NCBI RefSeq assembly: GCF_030123365.1
Contig: NZ_CP126107.1
Coordinates: forward strand, 3,801,001 to 3,865,000
From: Neobacillus sp. SuZ13
Lineage (GTDB): Bacteria; Bacillota; Bacilli; Bacillales; Cytobacillaceae
DNA length: 64,000 nt
Reading direction: 5' to 3'
Made by a program: the position numbers and the translations under genes. The notes under the pieces were generated by a model, which was given only the letters and a program-made list of their open reading frames with translations, was not told the DNA's origin and made no database searches. Positions 55,602-64,000 of the stretch are shown piece by piece (positions within the stretch are counted from its first letter, which is position 1; each line of letters starts with the position of its first letter).

Positions 55602-55732
55602 TGCTTACTCCTTACATATTTTATATCAATATAAGTATTTCGGTCTTAGGCGAAGTAAGATCTAAAAAAGATGATAGAAAAATTATACCAAACTATTGTC
55701 TCGGAAGCCCCAAAAAAGACCTGCAATTGAAC

Positions 55733-55800
55733 GGGCTCAAAATGAAAAACTGGCGGAAAACAAAACGTTTATCGCCAGTTTCTTTTCATTTTAGGGGCTC
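55733..55800 (-). terminator. Long intrinsic terminator after the MFS gene
   Basis: AAACTGGCG and CGCCAGTTT pair, extended by AAAATGAAAA and TTTTCATTTT outside with one bulge, so the stem is over 20 bp long. Confidence 0.75.
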
Positions 55801-55803
55801 CTT

Positions 55804-57105
55804 CTAACCAGCTTTCTTTTCTTTCATTTCTTTCCTTTGAAGGGCAATCTCGTTTCGTTTTTCTTTCGTTACTCTTTGCCAGATGACCGCGGTAATCAAC
55901 CCAACGATCGTCAAGCCTAATAAAATGGCAAATAATACCTTATATCCTGTTGTGCCACCCCAGTGGTCCAAACAAGCCCCGGCAATGATTGGCATAAAGA
56001 TTTCCCCGCTGTACCCGATGATCATTAATGGCATCGCGACAGTTCCTGTTGTTTCAACTGGATAGTCTCCTTCCACCAATATCGCGAAGTGCGTCGCCTG
56101 TAGTGCATACATGGATACATAAACAACGGCGATAAAGACTAACAGCATTAAGATCATAGAAGGCTTTCCAGGCAAAAGAATGAGAGCGGCTAAACCGGCT
56201 GCCAATAAACTATAGGCAATGATGACCATATTCGAAATCCCAATTCGGTCACCGATAATGCCAGAGGTGAAACTTCCGACTGGGCGGCAGTATTGTGAAA
56301 AGTAACCCAGTGCAGCTGCAATGATGGTGGATGCACCAAAGGCTGCCGTTGCATATGGGGTAATATAATAGAAACTATTGATCATTGCATAAGACGTCAA
56401 AATAAGAACGGCTGCCAGCCAGGTTGTTGGCATTTTTAGAATCTTCCAAAGTACATCCCAATTAAATTTTGTATGATCTTTTTCGTTTGCTTGAACACTG
56501 CTGTTGTTTTGCTCAGGATCCTTATATATGAACATAATGATCATCCCTAAAAGAATACAAAACACGGAATAGAAGATAATCACAGTGGACAATGCCAGCT
56601 TGTCACTCAGTTGCTTTGAAACAAAGGCGAAGAGTCCTAATACCAAAGCAGATTCGACGACTTTGGCAGCACCGCGTCCGCCTTCAAAAAAGCCGAATGC
56701 TTTTCCTTGTTCATTTTCATTTGCTAATGACCGGACGGCTTTAATTAACGCTACCCAAAAGGTCATGATGGATGTTATTCCCCAAGCTCCATATATTAAG
56801 AGCAATACAGAGTAAGGGGGATACAATAGTAAAGTAAAGCCTAGAGCCCCTGTCACGATTAAGGAGAGCGTCAATAAGTGTTTCGTTTTCCAGCGATCTG
56901 CCACATACCCTGCAAAAATATAGGAAATCAAACAAGCAATTCCAAATACACTTCCGAGCGAACCCATTTGTGTATTGGTTAAGTGAAAGTCCTTTAGAAA
57001 TACATCATAATAATAATTCCGGAAATATGGCAATGTATAAATCATTTCACCTGCAATGATTAAAATGATTAAAGTAGGTATATTTTTCTTAAGTCTTCCT
57101 TCCAT
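55804..57105 (-). CDS. MFS transporter
   Basis: A 433-residue protein of 12 helices, with motif A-like GYVADRWKTKHLL after helix 2 and SGIIGDRIGISN after helix 8. It follows the CocE-like hydrolase by 25 bases and very likely imports or exports the substrate or product of that enzyme. The long charged C-terminal tail is unremarkable. Confidence 0.85.
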   Translation of the reverse strand: MEGRLKKNIPTLIILIIAGEMIYTLPYFRNYYYDVFLKDFHLTNTQMGSLGSVFGIACLISYIFAGYVADRWKTKHLLTLSLIVTGALGFTLLLYPPYSVLLLIYGAWGITSIMTFWVALIKAVRSLANENEQGKAFGFFEGGRGAAKVVESALVLGLFAFVSKQLSDKLALSTVIIFYSVFCILLGMIIMFIYKDPEQNNSSVQANEKDHTKFNWDVLWKILKMPTTWLAAVLILTSYAMINSFYYITPYATAAFGASTIIAAALGYFSQYCRPVGSFTSGIIGDRIGISNMVIIAYSLLAAGLAALILLPGKPSMILMLLVFIAVVYVSMYALQATHFAILVEGDYPVETTGTVAMPLMIIGYSGEIFMPIIAGACLDHWGGTTGYKVLFAILLGLTIVGLITAVIWQRVTKEKRNEIALQRKEMKEKKAG

Positions 57106-57130
57106 CTCTTATCCCCCAATCGCGGGATTT

Positions 57131-59176
57131 TTAAAGTCCCACGCGTTTAATTTTTTGGTCCCACTTCTTCTGAAATGCCGGTTCGTCGTTTTCTTTTACA
57201 TCCATTTCGCCCACGATGATAAAGTTTTCACCATCAGAAGTTTGCGTAACGGTTATGTTAGCGTCAATCCACCAGCCCTCGCGGCCAATTCTCATTTTTT
57301 GATAAATAGTATATTTTGCGGAAAGAGGATCAACGTTAGATAATGTCAACTCCCGCTTCAAATTGTGTTCAACTGTCACATCAATTTCGTCAAAGCGATA
57401 AACCCCTTCGCCAAATACCCCGCCGACGCCATCCGTTATGCAAGTCCATGTATCGGTGACAAGATCGTATGAAATCGAACGATCGACTTTGCCCTCTGAA
57501 AGTATGGTGATCGGAGTTAATGGCGCGCTCTCCGGACTCATATTCGGTCCCGCTGTCTGGCTGCCTTTAAAGATTGGCAATGAAAACTTAGCGGTCTCCA
57601 GATTCAATGTAAGTGTTGCATCCTCCGGCATGGTCCAAAACATTGGCCAAAAAGTGGTGGCAATCGATAAACGCACCCGGTGCCCGGCTTTAAATTTATG
57701 TCCGCAGCAGTCGAGATTCACATAGGCATTTACTTTCTCATCAACGGCCAGCAAGTCTACCCGATCATGTCCATTTAAATGGGTTAAATTCATTACACCA
57801 TAGGAAACCCGGGTAACGGCTCCGTCCGGTGCAACATCTGAAACTTGAGCAAAGAGCATTGCTTTGGGTTTGTCACTCGATAATTGTACTTCAAATCTCG
57901 GGTAGCCTACTATTTCTAATGGGTTTTCTAGATTATCACTTTCAAATACCATCGCCATTCCATCATCTAATCGCTGGTCTGATGGACTTTCCCCAAGTAC
58001 TCCTGCACCCATCCATTCACCTGATAAAAGACCGTGATTTAAAGGTGTTTTTAATAACACTTTTTCTTCTTTTTCATTTCTTGCTTCCAGCAATTTTCCA
58101 TGAGTCAATTGATAAGTTTTCGTGAGAACTTCAGTGGATGGCCATGAATCTAGTCCAACCCACTCTCCTTTACTAACCGGTTTAATAGAAGAAGGAGGCA
58201 TGCTTTCCTCAAGCCATACATCGATCATTGGTCCATCAATGCAATCGTTTTCGATTCCTTTTAGCCAATGATCCCACCATTTAACAGCCTCTTGTAAAAA
58301 GCCCATCGCAGGTCCCGGAACTCCATCCTGTGGATAAACATGTGCCCAAGGACCGATGATCCCTTTCCTAGGAACCGATAGCCCTTTCATTAAACTGAAT
58401 ACAGTATTGGTATAAGAGTCTTCCCAGCCATCGATGGCAAGAACGGGTACTTCAATGTCATCATAGTTTTCACAAACTGAACCATGCTTCCAATAGGCAT
58501 CTCTCGTTTGATGCTCCATCCACTGCGCCATCCATAACGGCATATTTTCTAGTCGTTCCAGCCATTTTTCCCGCCAGCTGTCACCAACAATATGAGGATC
58601 AAGCGGACGCACCTGATAGGCCAGCATAATGTTTCCCCACCAGAAGTTATCGTTTAACAGACAGCCGCCTTTATAGTGGATATCATTGTTATATCGATCA
58701 TCGGTAAATCCAAGGGTAATAATTGCTTTTAAATTTTTGTGTCTTCTGGCTGCGACTTGAAGGGAATTAAAGCCTCCCCAAGATTTACCCATCATCCCGA
58801 TGTTTCCATCACACCAAGGTTGATTTGAAATCCATTCTATTACTTCCAGGGCATCATCTTGTTCTTGTTCTAAGTATTCATCCATTAGCAGACCATCGGA
58901 TTCCCCCGAACCTCTCATATCCACTCTGACTGCTGCATAACCATGTCCCGCAAAATAACCATGCATCGGTTCATCTCTTGTTCTTGTACCGTCTGTTTTT
59001 CGGTAAGGAATGTACTCTAAAATGGCCGGTACTTTTTCACCTTCCGGAACTTCAGGCAGCCAGATCCGACTGGAGAGTCTCGTACCGTCTTTTAAAACAA
59101 TCCAAGTGTTTTCAATCACTTGATACGCATAAGGAAAATTGGTGATAATTTCTCTTTCTTTACTTTCCGTTGACAT
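57131..59176 (-). CDS. CocE/NonD family alpha/beta hydrolase
   Basis: A 681-residue enzyme with the X-Pro dipeptidyl-peptidase/CocE arrangement: hydrolase core with Ser132 in GKSWGG, Asp253 in DGWEDS, His279 in GPWAH, then a C-terminal jelly-roll domain (about 450-600). An N-terminal signal is absent, so it acts inside the cell on esters or amides. Substrate unknown. First gene of the hydrolase-MFS unit; promoter region holds a perfect AT-rich palindrome. Confidence 0.87.
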   Translation of the reverse strand: MSTESKEREIITNFPYAYQVIENTWIVLKDGTRLSSRIWLPEVPEGEKVPAILEYIPYRKTDGTRTRDEPMHGYFAGHGYAAVRVDMRGSGESDGLLMDEYLEQEQDDALEVIEWISNQPWCDGNIGMMGKSWGGFNSLQVAARRHKNLKAIITLGFTDDRYNNDIHYKGGCLLNDNFWWGNIMLAYQVRPLDPHIVGDSWREKWLERLENMPLWMAQWMEHQTRDAYWKHGSVCENYDDIEVPVLAIDGWEDSYTNTVFSLMKGLSVPRKGIIGPWAHVYPQDGVPGPAMGFLQEAVKWWDHWLKGIENDCIDGPMIDVWLEESMPPSSIKPVSKGEWVGLDSWPSTEVLTKTYQLTHGKLLEARNEKEEKVLLKTPLNHGLLSGEWMGAGVLGESPSDQRLDDGMAMVFESDNLENPLEIVGYPRFEVQLSSDKPKAMLFAQVSDVAPDGAVTRVSYGVMNLTHLNGHDRVDLLAVDEKVNAYVNLDCCGHKFKAGHRVRLSIATTFWPMFWTMPEDATLTLNLETAKFSLPIFKGSQTAGPNMSPESAPLTPITILSEGKVDRSISYDLVTDTWTCITDGVGGVFGEGVYRFDEIDVTVEHNLKRELTLSNVDPLSAKYTIYQKMRIGREGWWIDANITVTQTSDGENFIIVGEMDVKENDEPAFQKKWDQKIKRVGL

Positions 59177-59284
59177 TTTAACATCCCTTTCTTCCTCTTC
59201 TCTGTAAAGAGGTTAACATAACAAGAATCACTTTAAAGTACCTTCCAAAAACTTTAATCGTTGTTAAAAAAATAATCAAAACCA

Positions 59285-59306
59285 TTTTATAATCATGATT
59301 ATAAAA
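59285..59306. promoter_or_regulatory. Perfect 22-bp palindrome, candidate TetR operator
   Basis: The arms TTTTATAATCA and TGATTATAAAA meet without spacer, about 110-130 bases upstream of the hydrolase start. TetR regulators bind such palindromes; the TetR gene is in the same cluster. Confidence 0.55.
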
Positions 59307-59409
59307 ATTAATATGATTAGTATAGCATCTGAAAATATGTTGCACAACTCAAAATTTTCAAAAAAATCAATTTTGCTTTGGAATACAGTGAGTATAACCC
59401 CCGGTCGCC

Positions 59410-59466
59410 ATTGATAGCACCAGAAGTACCAAAGAATTCATTAAAGAATAAAACAAAGAGCGAGGC
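59410..59466 (+). pseudogene. Right copy of 57-bp direct repeat: 3' tail of a dioxygenase gene
   Basis: The frame reads IDSTRSTKEFIKE then stop, against IDTTRSTKEFIKE in the intact gene at 54668. No upstream dioxygenase sequence precedes it. Unlike the left copy it keeps both arms of the terminator (to 59487). Confidence 0.82.
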
Positions 59467-59487
59467 TATGATGCCCCGCTCTTTGTT
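59452..59487. terminator. Bidirectional intrinsic terminator
   Basis: AACAAAGAGCG and CGCTCTTTGTT pair, with GGC/GCC inside, between the dioxygenase tail and PspA copy 2. Confidence 0.82.
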
Positions 59488-59498
59488 CATTTAAAAGC

Positions 59499-60137
59499 TT
59501 ATGAAATTGTTTCTTTTTTCATTTCTTTTTCTAATTGTGCGACGCGCACATCAATTGTACTGCGGTAAAAGGAGCTGTTCACTTGCTGCTCTAAGCGGTC
59601 AAGATAGTTTTCGATTTCCTTGAACTTTGAGTAAGATTTATCAGAGTATGAATGGGAATCGAGCACTTGGTTGATTTGGAGATTCGCGCGGGTCACATTT
59701 TCACGGCCCATTAATTCCAAACGGCGAAGGTGCATGTCTTTTACCTTATGCTTCATTTCCTCATATTTTTTTTCTAAATCACTTAGCTGCCCATTAACAT
59801 GTTCTAAGGATGTAAGTAGACGATTCGCTCGTTCGGTATATTGCTGCTGCTCTGCAGCCGCGAACTGATATAACTCAGTTTCCCCTGCTTTTGATGCAAC
59901 TTCGGCTTGGTATGTTCTTTTTTCAGCTAGTTCGGCTGCTTGCTGGTATTCTCTTTGAAATTCAGACTTCAAGGTATACTGTCGTTCCAACAGTTTTCGT
60001 ACCTTTTCGGTTTCCTGTTCACATTGGCGAAGGTATTGATTAAGAAGAGCGATTGGATTTTTCTTCTCCTTGTGATCAATCACCTCGTGTAAATCTGCTG
60101 TAATCGTGTTTTTAATTCTTGTAAATAAGTTTGTCAT
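59499..60137 (-). CDS. PspA/IM30 family protein, copy 2
   Basis: A 212-residue coiled-coil protein, clearly paralogous to the one at 35944-36603 (start LLTKIKDLIIADLNE against LFTRIKNTITADLHE). It is the second gene of a pair with a small membrane protein 27 bases upstream. ATG at 60137 with GGAG eight bases upstream is used instead of an upstream ATG at 60158. Confidence 0.87.
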   Translation of the reverse strand: MTNLFTRIKNTITADLHEVIDHKEKKNPIALLNQYLRQCEQETEKVRKLLERQYTLKSEFQREYQQAAELAEKRTYQAEVASKAGETELYQFAAAEQQQYTERANRLLTSLEHVNGQLSDLEKKYEEMKHKVKDMHLRRLELMGRENVTRANLQINQVLDSHSYSDKSYSKFKEIENYLDRLEQQVNSSFYRSTIDVRVAQLEKEMKKETIS

Positions 60138-60164
60138 CTTATTCTCTCCTTTTTTCAAATGGTT

Positions 60165-60509
60165 TTATTTTTTTAATTCATTCCATTGCTTTTCAAAATT
60201 AATGAATGGGTCTGATTCTTCCTTTTCAAAAATCTCCTTGCTGCTATTCCATTTTTTGTAGACTAGGTACAGCACATAGGTAGCTGCAACACCAATGATG
60301 GCAGGAATATTGTGGAGAGAAGCAATTAGGACAATCCCCCCGATAATCGCTAAGCCAATTTTCCAACCGGTTGATTCTGTTTTTAGGAACTTTTTGTAGA
60401 TAAAATATAACAGCACTGCACTTACAATCAGACCTAGCATCGGACCAATTGTTGAGAGCAGGACGATTGCTGAAATCCCACCTGCTAAAAGTAAGCCAAA
60501 TTTTTTCAT
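60165..60509 (-). CDS. lmo0954 family small membrane protein, copy 2
   Basis: A 114-residue protein with four hydrophobic segments, same length as copy 1 and ending INFEKQWNELKK. It opens the second PspA operon behind GGAGG. Similarity to copy 1 is highest at both ends and in the first helices. Confidence 0.83.
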   Translation of the reverse strand: MKKFGLLLAGGISAIVLLSTIGPMLGLIVSAVLLYFIYKKFLKTESTGWKIGLAIIGGIVLIASLHNIPAIIGVAATYVLYLVYKKWNSSKEIFEKEESDPFINFEKQWNELKK

Positions 60510-60526
60510 TTCGTTTTCCTCCTTTG

Positions 60527-60613
60527 TTTATCTTGATATCATCTTACCTTTTTTCCTTAGTAATCATAATTGCGCCTTAGCTTGATTTTTAACTCGGTCC
60601 CAAGACGTAGAAA
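60527..60613 (-). promoter_or_regulatory. Conserved upstream block of the PspA operon, copy 2
   Basis: Shares TCTACGTCTT, AATCAAGCTAA, GCGCAATTATGA and AAAAAAGGTAAGATGA with copy 1 (37020-37106) in order and spacing. A TATGAT -10-like box is part of it. Confidence 0.55.
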
Positions 60614-60661
60614 GAGTCAGTCCATTACAACTGTATGTTGTGAAGGACTGACCCGTATTAA

Positions 60662-61630
60662 TTAATATTCATCTTTATTAATAAGCCTTTTTCCATTCCA
60701 AAACCATTTATCCTCTTTTAGATAGACCCCGCCAAGCCACCAATCACGTTCATAAAATTCAAAGGGCCTTATTAGTCCATATAAAACCTCTAAACCATTG
60801 GAAGTTAACCTAAGTTTGGCTATCGGTTCTGGGTTTTGATAGTCAGGAAGTGGATTATCACATTCCAACAATGGGTAGGGCCCTTTCATCAGTTCGTTTA
60901 GCAAAGCCGCAAAATAAAGATCACTAATACCATCGTTACTTCTTTTTTGAGTAATGGATTGGAACAATTCAGTAAAGGAGCAAGTATTTCTATCAAGATA
61001 TTTAATCACGAAGGTTTCTACCTCATTTAGACCTGTATGTATTGAAGGAAAGAAGCTTAAATGAGATTGTAATGCCTGTTTTAAAAAAGGTAATTTTTGT
61101 TTTGAAGCAGCAATCCATGTTTCAATCTCCACGGGATTCTTTGAGGTATATGCCTTCCAGCCCGTAATTGCTTCTTTCATTTGCTCATCTGAAATAAGTT
61201 GTTTCTTTTTATGAAAAAGTTCTTCCAATTGATGTGAGGCTAATTGCCCAAGGCCATAAAATGGCTCTTCCCCTTCATACTCATTAATGGTCACCATTGA
61301 TAAGTTCTTCATGTCTTTTTTTGATAGTTCGTTGAGTAAATACATTAACATCGTTTGATCATAACGATCGTGCTCAAACCAAAGAATAATTTCAGTTTCC
61401 TTTGGAATCTCAGAAAGTGATTGATTTTGATCTTTACAATTCTGGATGAATAAATCTGCTGGAATCGCTAACTTTTTTTCAAAAAAATGGGCACGCCAGC
61501 TGATCCAATTTTCACCGGAAATTTCATGGGAGAGTGGACCAAAATCATACATTTCCCGCCAAACCAGAACATCACCTGGAAGATTTCCAATCTTATTACC
61601 CACCATATCCCCATTCACAATATGTATCAT
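60662..61630 (-). CDS. DUF1835/DUF3658 domain protein
   Basis: A 322-residue protein starting MIHIVNGDMVGNKI, the DUF1835 start, with VLVWREMYDFGPL soon after, and a C-terminal DUF3658-like half ending with LTSNGLEVLYG. The family is common in Bacillus and has no known function. ATG at 61630 has GGAGG seven bases upstream; the frame from 61672 is not used. Confidence 0.82.
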   Translation of the reverse strand: MIHIVNGDMVGNKIGNLPGDVLVWREMYDFGPLSHEISGENWISWRAHFFEKKLAIPADLFIQNCKDQNQSLSEIPKETEIILWFEHDRYDQTMLMYLLNELSKKDMKNLSMVTINEYEGEEPFYGLGQLASHQLEELFHKKKQLISDEQMKEAITGWKAYTSKNPVEIETWIAASKQKLPFLKQALQSHLSFFPSIHTGLNEVETFVIKYLDRNTCSFTELFQSITQKRSNDGISDLYFAALLNELMKGPYPLLECDNPLPDYQNPEPIAKLRLTSNGLEVLYGLIRPFEFYERDWWLGGVYLKEDKWFWNGKRLINKDEY

Positions 61631-61785
61631 ATCCATACCTCCACAGTTACAAGCATAAAACAATTTTAGCATGGAAATGCATATTTCCTTCTAATATATG
61701 AATGGACTTGTAGGTTGCTAAGAAGGGATTGCATATTAGTGATAGCATATGCATATCGTTTTAAGACGGAAAAAGGAGTGATGTA

Positions 61786-62094
61786 ATGCTTAGTATCGAA
61801 GCAAACAAGAAAATTGAGAGTATTGCCCATCCAAAGGTCCAAAACATCGTGAGGACTTGTGTGGAACAAGGATGTCAATTCAAGCCACATCCAAGTAATC
61901 CTAACTTAGTTAATTTATTTGACCCTGTCCGTAGGAAAAATATCATTGGGGATATTAATCTTTTAAGTGAAAGAGGCTATTTTACTCTGGAAGTAGAAGA
62001 TGGGCGATTCAAGACCTTCCGAAACGAAGTGATGGGATTGGATATCGATCGTGATGATTTTGAATACAAGGTATTACGACGATTGAAGCGATAA
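61786..62094 (+). CDS. Hypothetical protein (102 aa)
   Basis: A basic alpha/beta protein (HPKVQNIVRTCVEQGCQFKPH ... FEYKVLRRLKR) with AAGGAG upstream of the ATG. Two cysteines lie close together (C25, C30). No family recognised. It is convergent with the rRNA operon. Confidence 0.65.
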   Translation: MLSIEANKKIESIAHPKVQNIVRTCVEQGCQFKPHPSNPNLVNLFDPVRRKNIIGDINLLSERGYFTLEVEDGRFKTFRNEVMGLDIDRDDFEYKVLRRLKR

Positions 62095-62176
62095 TTTCAT
62101 TATGTAAAGATGCGTAAAGGACAATGAAATATAACTCATTGCCCTTTTTTACTTATATGAGGAAAAAGCATGAAAA

Positions 62177-62210
62177 ACAAAAAAGACAACCTTTTTCAGA
62201 TTGTCCTTTT
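62177..62210 (-). terminator. rRNA operon terminator
   Basis: AAAAGGACAA and TTGTCTTTT pair on the minus strand with a ten-base loop and a T-run, just after 5S rRNA. Confidence 0.83.
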
Positions 62211-62213
62211 CGT

Positions 62214-62330
<117 letters not shown>

Positions 62331-62406
62331 CTATTTAATTGAGGTTTCATTCCCTCAAAACTAGATAATGCAGAAGAAGTGGTAAACTCGAATTCACCTT
62401 AAAATT

Positions 62407-64000
<1,594 letters not shown>

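Overview
The window is a low-GC chromosomal stretch from a member of the Bacillaceae, most like Neobacillus, Mesobacillus or Bacillus. The support is the gene families present (YugP, YkvS, DUF1292, YoaK, SEC-C, lmo0954/PspA pairs, CidR/CidA/CidB, GlgC, DUF438, MocR regulators), strong AGGAGG ribosome binding sites with frequent TTG and GTG starts, and a typical Bacillus 5S rRNA. Most genes are on the minus strand. The right end runs into a minus-strand rRNA operon (5S complete, 3' part of 23S, cut by the window edge).

Layout. 1-3.8 kb: a thiazole/oxazole-modified microcin locus of the heterocycloanthracin/sonorensin type, with a Cys-rich precursor, a ThiF-like maturation protein and a YcaO cyclodehydratase cut by the left edge. 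4.1-4.4 kb: an HPr paralogue in which the catalytic His15 is Tyr but Ser46 is kept. 5.3-5.7 kb: a 21-bp tandem repeat array. 6-31 kb: mostly metabolism, transport and regulation, including a GH3 glycosidase with an AraC regulator, an NCS1 permease, a MocR regulator next to an EamA exporter, HAD phosphatases, a NifS-like cysteine desulfurase with a PuuD-like amidotransferase, SerC, and two LLM flavin oxidoreductases. 31.5-33.7 kb: a disordered repeat protein, a perfect 21-bp-stem hairpin, a small membrane protein, an ArsB-like permease and a MITE-like element. 35.9-37 kb and 59.5-60.6 kb: two paralogous membrane-protein/PspA stress operons with related upstream regions.

The most unusual part is 38.0-42.2 kb. 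A peroxiredoxin gene has an in-frame UGA exactly at the peroxidatic cysteine codon, followed by a short hairpin in the right place and with the right shape for a bacterial SECIS element. The same gene, and the two large genes after it (a DHA2 drug exporter and an acyl-CoA synthetase), each carry one apparent single-base deletion. Either this is a locally poor stretch of assembly hiding a selenocysteine peroxiredoxin, or a decaying block of genes.

43-54 kb holds the cidR-cidA-cidB programmed-death/acetate-response locus, a cold-shock gene, BrnQ, a BsuPI-type lipoprotein, an orphan GlgC, a hemerythrin/PAS DUF438 protein and a ring-cleaving dioxygenase with an MhqR-like operator. The next 4.7 kb (TetR regulator, MFS transporter, CocE/NonD hydrolase) lies between two 57-bp direct repeats formed from the 3' end of the dioxygenase gene, which suggests an inserted module. 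A family of GGTGTCAGGCACC palindromes recurs five times, four of them as terminator-like hairpins.
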